A stretch of 64,000 nucleotides of DNA from positions 1 to 64,000 of the forward strand of contig DATJBF010000060.1 of the NCBI GenBank assembly GCA_035515475.1, written 5' to 3'. Source of the stretch: DATJBF01 sp035515475. Lineage in GTDB: Bacteria > Verrucomicrobiota > Verrucomicrobiia > Palsa-1439. The number at the start of each line of letters is the position of its first letter. Positions within the stretch are counted from its first letter, which is position 1. Below, piece after piece: positions 40,292 through 49,311 of the stretch. Made by a program: the position numbers and the translations under genes. Under the pieces are notes generated by a model. That model had not been told where the DNA came from. It was given only the letters and a program-made list of their open reading frames with translations, and searched no databases.

Positions 40292-43200
40292 ATGGCTGAA
40301 CGAAAGTATTTCGGGAAATTGGGTGACGTAATTGAGCCTCCGCCGTTGATCGAGGCGCAGACGGAATCCTATGCCGAGTTTCTGCAGGCGGGAGCCGCGT
40401 CGAACCGGCGCAAGAACACCGGGTTACAGGCGGTTTTCAAAGAAGTGTTCCCGATCGAGAGCTACGACGGGGAAGCGACCCTCGATTTTGTGGAGTACAC
40501 CATCGGGGAATCCAAGACCTCATGGCTGGACTGTCTCCGCGAGGGGATCAGCTACAGCGGGCCGTTGCACGTGACGTTCCGACTCAAGGACGCCAATGGG
40601 ACGAAGGAAGAAAAGGTTTACATGGGCGAAATCCCGCTGATGACGCCTTCGGGCAGCTTCGTCATTAACGGGGCCGAGCGGGTCATCGTCAGCCAGTTGC
40701 ACCGGTCGCCCGGCATCTGTTTCGAGTCGACCATTCACACCAGCGGCAAGGTGCTGTACGGGTTCCGCATCATTCCCGACCGGGGTTCGTGGCTCGAATT
40801 GCAGTTCGACAACAACGATCTGTTGAACATCTATCTCGACCGCCGTCATCGCCGCCGCAAGTTTCTGGCCACGACGTTCCTGCGCGCGCTCGGTTACAGC
40901 ACGGACGAGAACATCCTCAAGCTGTTCTATCAGGTGGAGGACGTGAAGCTGAAGGACTTCACCAGTGGCGAAGAGACGGCCACCAAGGTGCTGATCGCCG
41001 ACGTCATGGACACGGAGAAGCAGTTGGTCATCGGCCATGCGTTTGAGCCGCTCACCAAGACCGTGGCGCGGCAACTCATCGATCTCGGTATCGACAAGGT
41101 GAAGGTCGTCGACATTTCGGTCGACGACGGCTGCATTGTCAAGTGCCTGAAGAAAGACACCTGCAAGGACCAGGAGGAAGCGCTCAAAGAAATCTACCGC
41201 CGGTTGCGTCCGGGCGATCCGCCGACGATTGCCAACGCCAACGCCCTGATCAAACGCCTGTTTTTCGACGCGCGCCGCTACGACCTCGGGCGCGTGGGCC
41301 GATACAAGATCAACCAGAAACTCAACCGCAGCGCCGACCTGGACAGCCGCGTCCTCGAAAAGGAGGACCTGATCGAGGCGATCAAGTATCTGCTGAACCT
41401 GCGCAAGGGCGAAGGATCGGTGGACGACATCGACCATCTGGGCAGCCGGCGTCTGCGCACCGTGGGCGAGTTGCTCGCCAACCAATGCCGCATCGGCCTG
41501 GCGCGCACCGAGCGCGTCGTCAAAGAGCGAATGACGCTGTTCGACGTCAATACCGACACGATGACGCCGCAGCAACTGGTCAACCCGAAGGCGTTGTCGG
41601 CGGTGATCCGTGATTTCTTCGGTCGCAGCCAGCTCAGTCAATTCATGGACCAAACCAACCCGCTGAGCGAATTGACACACAAGCGCCGGCTGTCGGCGCT
41701 GGGGCCCGGCGGTCTGTCGCGGGAGCGGGCGGGGTTTGAAGTGCGCGACGTTCATCCGTCGCACTACGGCCGGATCTGTCCGATCGAAACTCCTGAAGGC
41801 CCGAACATCGGGTTGATCAGCGCGATGAGCATCTACGCGCGCATCAACGAGTTTGGCTTCATCGAGACGCCGTACCGGAAGGTCAAGGACGGTCGGGTGA
41901 CGGAGCAGGTGGATTACCTGACCGCCGACCAGGAGGAGAATTACGTAGTTGCCCAGGCCAATGCCCCCGTGGACGGCCGTGGTCATTTCCAGGTCCCGAA
42001 GGTTTCCTGTCGGTACAAGGGCGATTTTATCGAGGTCGAGCCCGAGCGGGTCCATTATATGGACGTATCGCCGAAGCAATTGGTATCGGTGGCGGCGGGC
42101 CTGATTCCGTTCCTCGAACACGACGACGCGAACCGGGCGTTGATGGGCTCGAACATGCAGCGGCAAGCGGTGCCGCTGTTGCGGAGCGAGTCGCCGTTGG
42201 TCGGTACGGGCTTGGAAGACCGCATCGCGCGCGATTCGAAGGTGTGCGTCGTGGCGCTCGAAGCGGGGGTCGTGGCCGGCGTGGACGCGCGGCGCATCAT
42301 CGTGACGAAAGACGGTGAGCTGCCCGAGGGCAAGCGGAAGTTCGTGACCGACCCCGAGAACCACCTGTGGGTCTACGATCTGCGGAAATTCATGCGGTCG
42401 AACGCGGGCACGTGTTTCAACCAGAAACCCATCGTCAAGCAGGGCGACAGGATCAAGAAGGGACAGGTGCTGGCGGATGGCCCGTGTTGCGAGGGGGGCG
42501 AACTGGCCCTCGGCCGCAACGTGCTCGTGGCGTTCATGCCGTGGTGCGGTTACAATTTCGAGGACGCGATTCTGGTCAACGAGCGCCTCGTCAAAGAAGA
42601 CATCTATACCTCGATTCACATCGATGAATTCGAAGCCGGGGCGCGCGACACGAAGCTCGGCCCCGAGGAAATCACGCGCGACATTCCGAACGTGGGCGAA
42701 GAAGCGCTCAAGGACCTGGGCCACGACGGCGTGATTCGCGTGGGCGCGGAAGTAAAGCCCGGGGACATCCTCGTCGGCAAGATTACGCCAAAGGGCGAGA
42801 CGGAACTGGCGCCCGAGGAGCGGTTGCTGCGGGCGATCTTCGGTGAAAAAGCCGCGGATGTGAAAGACACGTCGTTGCGGGTGCCCAGCGGCACGTATGG
42901 CATTGTGATGGACGTGAAGGTCTCGGCCCGCAAGGAGCCGACCCGGCCGAGCCTGACGCCGACGGAGATTCGGCGGCAAAAGAAGCAGATTGAAGAAGAG
43001 CACAAGAAGAAGTCCGGCGAATTGCGCGAGGAACTGACGGACAAGCTCAGCAACATTCTGCTGGGCGAGAAGATTCCGCTCGACGTGGTCAACGCGGAGA
43101 CGGGGGAGATCATCATCCCGGCCAACCGCAAGATTACCAAGACGCTGCTGCGCAAGTTGGCGGCGGTATACGACCACATTGAGATCGATCCGTCGCCGAT

Positions 43201-44086
43201 CCGCATCAAGATCCGCGAGATCATCGGCGAATTCGAGCACCGGTTTAGCGAGCTGAACATGGAGCACGACCGCCAGCTCGACCGCATTGAGAGCGGCGAA
43301 GACGTCGATCCGGGGATTATCAAGCAGGTCAAGGTTTACATTGCCAGCAAGCGCAAGCTCAGCGTGGGCGACAAGATGGCGGGTCGCCATGGCAACAAGG
43401 GCGTGATCGCCAAGATTCTGCCCGAGGAAAACATGCCGTTCCTGGCCGACGGTACGCCGGTGGACATCGTGTTGAATCCGCTGGGTGTGCCGAGCCGGAT
43501 GAACGTGGGCCAGGTATTGGAAACGCACCTCGGCGTGGCGGCCAAGGCGCTGGGACTGACGATTGCCTCGCCGGTGTTCGATGGCGTGACCGAGGCGGAA
43601 ATCCGCGAAATGATCGACAAGGCGAGGAGGATCGACGGTTTCTCGTGGGTCAAGGCGGACGGGAAGTCGCGGTTGTACGACGGGCGCACGGGCGAGCCGT
43701 TCGATCAGGAGGTGGTAGTCGGCTACATCTACATGTTGAAGCTGGGCCACTTGGTGGCCGACAAGATTCACGCGCGCGCGGTGGGTCCGTATTCGCTGGT
43801 GACGCAGCAGCCGCTCGGTGGCAAGGCCCAATACGGCGGCCAGCGTTTCGGCGAGATGGAGGTGTGGGCGATGGAGGCCTATGGCGCCGCCTACGCGCTG
43901 CAGGAGTTGCTGACCGTCAAGAGTGACGATGTGCAGGGTCGCACGCGGATTTACGAGTCGATCGTCAAGGGCGACAACACGCTCGAAGCGGGAACGCCCG
44001 AATCGTTCAACGTGTTGATGAAGGAGATGCAGAGTCTCTGTCTCGATGTCCGCGTCGGGAAAAATGGAGGCGAGAACAAGTTATGA
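40292..44086 (+). CDS. rpoB: DNA-directed RNA polymerase subunit beta
   Basis: 1264 aa. Landmarks: RSPGICFE, the rifampicin-pocket region SQFMDQTNPLSELTHKRRLS and HYGRICPIETPEGPNIGLI, NEDAILVNERL-type GYNFEDAILVNERLV, KMAGRHGNKGVIAKILP and C-terminal GGQRFGEMEVWAMEAYGAAY. The rifampicin-binding segment looks wild type (no change seen in Q, D, H or S positions). Shorter than the E. coli subunit, lacking large lineage insertions. A GGACGC/GCGTCC hairpin lies in the 109-nt gap after rplL and may be an attenuator. Its stop overlaps rpoC by 4 nt. Confidence 0.98.
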   Translation: MAERKYFGKLGDVIEPPPLIEAQTESYAEFLQAGAASNRRKNTGLQAVFKEVFPIESYDGEATLDFVEYTIGESKTSWLDCLREGISYSGPLHVTFRLKDANGTKEEKVYMGEIPLMTPSGSFVINGAERVIVSQLHRSPGICFESTIHTSGKVLYGFRIIPDRGSWLELQFDNNDLLNIYLDRRHRRRKFLATTFLRALGYSTDENILKLFYQVEDVKLKDFTSGEETATKVLIADVMDTEKQLVIGHAFEPLTKTVARQLIDLGIDKVKVVDISVDDGCIVKCLKKDTCKDQEEALKEIYRRLRPGDPPTIANANALIKRLFFDARRYDLGRVGRYKINQKLNRSADLDSRVLEKEDLIEAIKYLLNLRKGEGSVDDIDHLGSRRLRTVGELLANQCRIGLARTERVVKERMTLFDVNTDTMTPQQLVNPKALSAVIRDFFGRSQLSQFMDQTNPLSELTHKRRLSALGPGGLSRERAGFEVRDVHPSHYGRICPIETPEGPNIGLISAMSIYARINEFGFIETPYRKVKDGRVTEQVDYLTADQEENYVVAQANAPVDGRGHFQVPKVSCRYKGDFIEVEPERVHYMDVSPKQLVSVAAGLIPFLEHDDANRALMGSNMQRQAVPLLRSESPLVGTGLEDRIARDSKVCVVALEAGVVAGVDARRIIVTKDGELPEGKRKFVTDPENHLWVYDLRKFMRSNAGTCFNQKPIVKQGDRIKKGQVLADGPCCEGGELALGRNVLVAFMPWCGYNFEDAILVNERLVKEDIYTSIHIDEFEAGARDTKLGPEEITRDIPNVGEEALKDLGHDGVIRVGAEVKPGDILVGKITPKGETELAPEERLLRAIFGEKAADVKDTSLRVPSGTYGIVMDVKVSARKEPTRPSLTPTEIRRQKKQIEEEHKKKSGELREELTDKLSNILLGEKIPLDVVNAETGEIIIPANRKITKTLLRKLAAVYDHIEIDPSPIRIKIREIIGEFEHRFSELNMEHDRQLDRIESGEDVDPGIIKQVKVYIASKRKLSVGDKMAGRHGNKGVIAKILPEENMPFLADGTPVDIVLNPLGVPSRMNVGQVLETHLGVAAKALGLTIASPVFDGVTEAEIREMIDKARRIDGFSWVKADGKSRLYDGRTGEPFDQEVVVGYIYMLKLGHLVADKIHARAVGPYSLVTQQPLGGKAQYGGQRFGEMEVWAMEAYGAAYALQELLTVKSDDVQGRTRIYESIVKGDNTLEAGTPESFNVLMKEMQSLCLDVRVGKNGGENKL

Positions 44087-47000
44087 TTGCTGTCAAATCT
44101 GGAACGTCGATCCCGTCCACCGCCGCCGCCACGGCGGCCGCCCGCGCCGCGCTTGGCCTGGAAAAGGCCGACGTGTTCGATCACGTCAGCATCGGCGTGG
44201 CGTCGCCGGACACGATCCGGTCGTGGTCGCACGGCGAGGTGAAGAATCCCGAGACGATCAACTATCGGACGTTCAAGCCCGAGAAGGGCGGGCTGTTCTG
44301 CGAACGGATCTTTGGTCCGGTGCGCGACTGGGAATGCAATTGCGGCAAATACAAGCGGATCAAGCACCGCGGGGTGATTTGCGACCGGTGCGGCGTGGAA
44401 GTCACGCTGGCCCGCGTACGGCGCGAGCGGATGGGGCATATCGAGCTGGCGGTACCGGTCAGTCACATCTGGTTTTTCAAGTGCATGCCGTCGCGGATGG
44501 GGCTCATGCTGGACATGACGGCGCGGGATCTCGAGCGGGTGTTGTACTACGAAGATTACATGGTGATCGACCCCGGCAAGACGCCGCTGAAGGACCACCA
44601 GCTTCTTACCGAGATGGAATATCGCGAGGCGCGCGAGCAATACAGCGACGGGTTCGTCGCCAAGATGGGTGCCGAGGCGGTGAAGGAAGTTTTGCAGAAG
44701 ATCGACCTCCGCAAGCTGGCCCACGAACTGGAGCACCAACTGGACGCGACCAAGAGCAAGCAGGTGCGGAAGAAGATCGCCAAGCGCCTGAAACTCGCCA
44801 AGGGATTTATCAATTCGAAGATGCGGCCGGAGTGGATGATTCTGGAAGTGCTGCCGGTGATTCCCCCGGACCTTCGGCCGCTGGTGCCGCTGGAGGGCGG
44901 CCGGTTCGCCACCAGCGATCTCAACGATTTGTATCGCCGGGTCATCAACCGCAACAACCGGTTGAAGAACCTCCTGCAGTTGCGCACGCCGGACGTCATC
45001 ATCCGCAACGAGAAACGCATGTTGCAGGAAGCGGTGGACGCGCTGCTGGACAACGGGCGTCACGGTCGTCCCGTCACGGGTGCGGGCAGCCGGTCGCTCA
45101 AGTCGCTGGCGGACATGCTCAAGGGGAAGCAAGGCCGGTTCCGGCAGAACCTGCTGGGCAAACGCGTGGATTACTCGGGCCGCTCGGTGATTGTCATCGG
45201 CCCCGAGCTCAAGTTGCACCAGTGCGGGCTTCCCAAGAAGATGGCGCTGGTGTTGTTCGAGCCGTTCATCATTCGTCGCCTCCGGGAAATGGGGCTGGTA
45301 CACACGATCCGCTCGGCGAAGAAGTTGATCGAGCGCCAGTCGCCCGAGGTATGGGACATTCTGGAAGAGGTGAGCAAAGGTCATCCGGTGCTGCTGAACC
45401 GGGCGCCCACGTTGCACCGGCTGTCGATTCAGGCGTTTGAACCGCAATTGATCGAGGGCAACGCGATCCGGATTCATCCGCTGGTGTGCACGGCGTACAA
45501 CGCCGATTTCGACGGCGACCAGATGGCCGTGCACGTGCCGCTGTCGGTTGAGGCGCAGATGGAGGCGCGGTTGCTGATGCTGGCGCCGAACAACATCTTC
45601 TCGCCGTCGAGCGGCAAGCCGATTACGACGCCGACTCAGGACATCGCCCTCGGCATTTATTACCTCACGCACGGCGGCAAGAGCCGCGACGGCGATACCA
45701 AGCGGCTGAAGCTGTTTTCCGATGCGCAGGAGGTGTTCTTCTGCCGCGACGAACGCGACGTGAAGATCCACGAGCGCATTCGCCTGAAAAACCCCGATTA
45801 CGGTCGCCAGACCGTGTATGGCGACCCGGTGTCGAAGGTGATCGAGACGACGGTGGGCCGGGTGGTATTCAACGAGGTCTGGCCGGACGAACTCGGTTTC
45901 ATCAACCGGGCCGTGGACAAATCGAAGCTGGGCGACATCATCTGGCAGTGTTATCGCACGGCCGGCCATCAACGGACGGTGGAGGTGCTCGACAAACTCA
46001 AGGCGCTCGGATTCGAGCACGCGACACTGGCGGGGATTTCCATCGGCATCGAGGACATGGTGGTGCCGAAGGAGAAGCTGGTGGTGATCGACGATGGACT
46101 CAAGGATGTGGCGGACGTCGAGAAACAATACCGGCGCGGCATTATTACGGACGGCGAGCGCTACAACAAGATCATCGATATTTGGACGCACGCGACGGAC
46201 AAGATTTCGAACATCATGTACGCCGCGATGGAGCACAACCAGGGCCGGGCCGAGCTGAACCCTGTGTACATGATGGTGGACAGCAAGGCGCGTGGATCGC
46301 GCCAACAGATTCGCCAACTGGCGGGCATGCGCGGGTTGATGGCGAAACCATCCGGCGAAATCATCGAACGCCCGATTCTGTCGAACTTCCGCGAGGGGTT
46401 GAGTGTGTTGGAGTATTTCATCTCGACCCACGGTGCGCGCAAGGGGTTGGCGGACACGGCGCTCAAGACGGCCGACTCGGGGTATCTCACCCGCAAGCTG
46501 GTCGACGTGGCCCAGGACGTCATTGTTCTCGAAGACGACTGTGGCACGGTCAACGGCATCTGGGTGAAGCCGATCTTCGAGGGCGAAGACGAGGTCGTGA
46601 AGCTCAGCGAACGCATTATCGGACGGGTTGCGGCGGAGGACATCGTCGACCCGGTCAACAAGAAGAAGATCGTCAAAGCCAACACGGAGATCGACGAAGC
46701 GGCGGCGGACGCGATTGGCAAGCTCGGGATCGAGCGGGTGAAGATTCGCTCGGTGCTCACGTGCGAATCGCGGCGGGGCGTGTGCGCCATGTGCTACGGG
46801 CGGAACCTGGCCACCAGCCGGGTGGTCAAGCTCGGTGAAGCCATCGGCATCATCGCCGCGCAGTCCATCGGCGAACCGGGCACACAGCTCACGATGCGTA
46901 CGTTCCACATCGGCGGCACGGCGAGCCAAGTGTTCAAGCAGCCACAAATCAAGGCCAAGAACGACGGGATCTTGCACTATCAGGATTTGCGCGCGGTCCA

Positions 47001-48246
47001 GCGCTCGGAAGGCAATTGGGTCGTTCTCAACAAGAACGGCCAAATCCTCGTGACGAACGACGAAGGCCGCGAATTGGAGCGATACTCGGTGGTGGTCGGC
47101 GCCGAAATCTCGGTAGGCGACAGCGGGCGGGTCAAGAAGGGCGATGTGATCGTGCAATGGGACCCGTACAACGTGCCGGTTCTGTCGGAAGTCGCGGGTA
47201 CGATCAAGTTCCACGACCTGATCGAGGGCATCACCGTCAAACGCGAACTCGACGAGGCGACCGGTCTGATGGGCACCGTCGTCATCGAACACAAGGAGGA
47301 CCTGCGCCCGCAGGTGAACCTCGTCAGCGACACCGGTGAAGTCACCGCGTTTTATGCGATCCCGGCGGGGGCGCACATCGTTGTCGAGGAAGGCCACCGG
47401 ATCGAGCCAGGAACGCTCATTGCCAAGACGCCGCGGAAGGTTTTCAAGACCAAGGACATCACGGGCGGACTGCCGCGGGTGGCGGAGTTGTTCGAGGCCC
47501 GGCGGCCGAAGGACGCGGCTGAGATTGCGAAGATTGATGGCGTGGTCGATTTCGCCGGCACGGTGCGGGGCAAGCGGTGCATTCTCGTGAAGGACCCGAA
47601 GACGGGGGCGCAGGAAGAGCATCTCATTCCGCATTCGAAGCATATTATTGTGTTCCGGGGCGACACGGTGAAGAAGGGGCAGCAGTTGACGGAAGGGCCG
47701 GTCGTGCCGCACGAGATTCTGGAAGTCTGCGGTCCGCAGGACCTGCAGGAGTACCTGGTCAACGACGTGCAGGAGGTGTACCGGCTGCAGGGTGTTGAGA
47801 TCAACGACAAGCACATCGAGATCATCGTGCGCCAGATGTTGCGCAAGGTGCGCATCGTCGATCCCGGCGACACGCGGTTCCTGTGGGGCGATCAGATTGA
47901 CAAGGTGACGTTCGAGGAAGAGAACAAGCGGGTGGCGGAAGCGGGCGGCAAACCGGCCGAAGCGCAGCCGGTATTGCTGGGCATCACCAAGGCGTCGCTC
48001 GAGACCGAGTCGTTCATCAGCGCAGCGTCGTTCCAGGATACGACGCGGGTGTTGACGGACGCGGCGACGCTCGGCCGGGTGGATCATCTGCGGGGGTTCA
48101 AGGAGAACGTGATTATGGGCCACCTGATCCCGGCGGGGACGGGTTTTTCCCGGCATCGCAACGTGAAACTGGTGTTACTGGGCGAGCCGGTCGAGTCGCC
48201 GCGAGAGGAGAAGGTGGAACCGCTACCGACGGAGGCAGTTGTGTGA
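44083..48246 (+). CDS. rpoC: DNA-directed RNA polymerase subunit beta'
   Basis: 1387 aa. N-terminal zinc site CNCGKYKRIKHRGVICDRC with four cysteines, the catalytic NADFDGDQM loop (Asp475, Asp477, Asp479), the second zinc site with CESRRGVCAMCYG, and GIIAAQSIGEPGTQLTMRTF. The C-terminus (ETESFISAASFQDTTRVLTD, GFKENVIMGHLIPAGTGF) is complete. ATGA overlap with rpoB. Confidence 0.98.
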   Translation: MIAVKSGTSIPSTAAATAAARAALGLEKADVFDHVSIGVASPDTIRSWSHGEVKNPETINYRTFKPEKGGLFCERIFGPVRDWECNCGKYKRIKHRGVICDRCGVEVTLARVRRERMGHIELAVPVSHIWFFKCMPSRMGLMLDMTARDLERVLYYEDYMVIDPGKTPLKDHQLLTEMEYREAREQYSDGFVAKMGAEAVKEVLQKIDLRKLAHELEHQLDATKSKQVRKKIAKRLKLAKGFINSKMRPEWMILEVLPVIPPDLRPLVPLEGGRFATSDLNDLYRRVINRNNRLKNLLQLRTPDVIIRNEKRMLQEAVDALLDNGRHGRPVTGAGSRSLKSLADMLKGKQGRFRQNLLGKRVDYSGRSVIVIGPELKLHQCGLPKKMALVLFEPFIIRRLREMGLVHTIRSAKKLIERQSPEVWDILEEVSKGHPVLLNRAPTLHRLSIQAFEPQLIEGNAIRIHPLVCTAYNADFDGDQMAVHVPLSVEAQMEARLLMLAPNNIFSPSSGKPITTPTQDIALGIYYLTHGGKSRDGDTKRLKLFSDAQEVFFCRDERDVKIHERIRLKNPDYGRQTVYGDPVSKVIETTVGRVVFNEVWPDELGFINRAVDKSKLGDIIWQCYRTAGHQRTVEVLDKLKALGFEHATLAGISIGIEDMVVPKEKLVVIDDGLKDVADVEKQYRRGIITDGERYNKIIDIWTHATDKISNIMYAAMEHNQGRAELNPVYMMVDSKARGSRQQIRQLAGMRGLMAKPSGEIIERPILSNFREGLSVLEYFISTHGARKGLADTALKTADSGYLTRKLVDVAQDVIVLEDDCGTVNGIWVKPIFEGEDEVVKLSERIIGRVAAEDIVDPVNKKKIVKANTEIDEAAADAIGKLGIERVKIRSVLTCESRRGVCAMCYGRNLATSRVVKLGEAIGIIAAQSIGEPGTQLTMRTFHIGGTASQVFKQPQIKAKNDGILHYQDLRAVQRSEGNWVVLNKNGQILVTNDEGRELERYSVVVGAEISVGDSGRVKKGDVIVQWDPYNVPVLSEVAGTIKFHDLIEGITVKRELDEATGLMGTVVIEHKEDLRPQVNLVSDTGEVTAFYAIPAGAHIVVEEGHRIEPGTLIAKTPRKVFKTKDITGGLPRVAELFEARRPKDAAEIAKIDGVVDFAGTVRGKRCILVKDPKTGAQEEHLIPHSKHIIVFRGDTVKKGQQLTEGPVVPHEILEVCGPQDLQEYLVNDVQEVYRLQGVEINDKHIEIIVRQMLRKVRIVDPGDTRFLWGDQIDKVTFEEENKRVAEAGGKPAEAQPVLLGITKASLETESFISAASFQDTTRVLTDAATLGRVDHLRGFKENVIMGHLIPAGTGFSRHRNVKLVLLGEPVESPREEKVEPLPTEAVV

Positions 48247-48268
48247 AGGGTGGGCGGCTCGAAAGAGC

Positions 48269-48297
48269 TTGCGTTGCCCGGGTGCGTGTGATAATTT
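48269..48297 (+). promoter_or_regulatory. Promoter of the rpsL-rpsG-fusA segment
   Basis: TTGCGT (48269-48274), a 17-nt spacer and TAATTT (48292-48297) in the 98-nt gap after rpoC, giving a leader of about 40 nt. Suggests that the str-S10 part can be transcribed independently of rpoBC. Confidence 0.5.
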
Positions 48298-48344
48298 CCG
48301 CGCTCCCTTGGGCCACTAGGTAAGTGGCGCTGAACGAGTTAACA

Positions 48345-48737
48345 ATGCCGACAATCAATCAGCTTGTCCGGAAAGGGCGTCGCCAGTTGAAGGCGAAGTC
48401 GAAAGCCCCTGCGTTGAACGAGTGTCCGCAGCGGCGCGGCGTGTGTTTGCAGGTGATGACGCGGACGCCCAAGAAGCCGAACTCGGCGCTGCGGAAGGTG
48501 GCGAAGGTGCGCCTGACGAGCGGCGTCGAGGTGATCGCGTACATCCCCGACGAGGGACACAACCTGCAGGAGCACTCGATTGTGCTCGTGCGGGGGGGGC
48601 GCGTGAAAGACCTGCCCGGCGTGCGCTATCACATCGTGCGCGGCACGCTGGACGCGCTGGGCGTCGAAAAACGGCGGCGCAGTCGCAGCAAGTACGGTGT
48701 GAAACGGCCGAAGGACACGGCGCCAAAGGCCGCGTAA
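48345..48737 (+). CDS. rpsL: 30S ribosomal protein S12
   Basis: 130 aa from ATG 48345 (MPTINQLVRKGR). Decoding-centre protein. The conserved RTPKKPNSALRKVAKVRL and PGVRYHIVRGTLD loops are unaltered, the sites where streptomycin resistance changes usually fall. An in-frame ATG at 48324 adds seven residues not seen in the family. 18 nt before rpsG. Confidence 0.97.
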   Translation: MPTINQLVRKGRRQLKAKSKAPALNECPQRRGVCLQVMTRTPKKPNSALRKVAKVRLTSGVEVIAYIPDEGHNLQEHSIVLVRGGRVKDLPGVRYHIVRGTLDALGVEKRRRSRSKYGVKRPKDTAPKAA

Positions 48738-48755
48738 GATTTGTAAGGATTCGAC

Positions 48756-49226
48756 ATGCGGAGACGACGAGCAGACAAACGAGCGAGGCTCCGTGACGTT
48801 CGCTTCAACAGCGAAATGGTCACGCGCATGATCACGTGCATCATGAAACAGGGAAAGAAATCCGTCGCCGAACGCATCGTGTACGGCGCGTTCGATCGCA
48901 TTGCCGAAAAGGTCAAGGATAAGACCCCGTTGGACGTGCTGCAGACGGCGCTGGAAAACGTGAAGCCGCGGCTCGAAGTCAAGTCGCGCCGGGTCGGCGG
49001 TGCCAACTATCAGGTGCCGGTCGAGGTGTCGACCGACCGCCAGGAAGCGCTGGCCATGCGCTGGATGATCCAGTACGCGGGCGCGCGCAAGGGCACGGCG
49101 ATGACCGATGCTCTGGCGGCGGAGATTCTGGACGCGTCGAACAATACGGGCGCATCCGTCAAGAAGCGCGAAGACACGCACAAGATGGCGCAGGCCAACC
49201 GTGCGTTTGCGCACTACCGCTGGTAG
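48756..49226 (+). CDS. rpsG: 30S ribosomal protein S7
   Basis: 156 aa, usual length. MRRRRADKRARLRDVRF, MITCIMKQGKKSVAERIVYG and VKSRRVGGANYQVPVEV match S7. Organises the 30S head. ATG 48756. Confidence 0.97.
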   Translation: MRRRRADKRARLRDVRFNSEMVTRMITCIMKQGKKSVAERIVYGAFDRIAEKVKDKTPLDVLQTALENVKPRLEVKSRRVGGANYQVPVEVSTDRQEALAMRWMIQYAGARKGTAMTDALAAEILDASNNTGASVKKREDTHKMAQANRAFAHYRW

Positions 49227-49311
49227 TCCGGAGGCGAAACCACAGGCATGGACGTGCTACGAGTGTGTTTTTGTGAAACTGGAGTGAGGAAACGAACATT
49301 TGTAACTGAAA

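Noticed and set aside
40520..48156. Very long antisense frames opposite rpoB and rpoC (over 1100 and 1400 codons)
   Set aside because: They mirror highly conserved rpoB and rpoC in a GC-rich genome where antisense stops are rare; they match no family and are rich in Arg, His and Val as expected for shadows.
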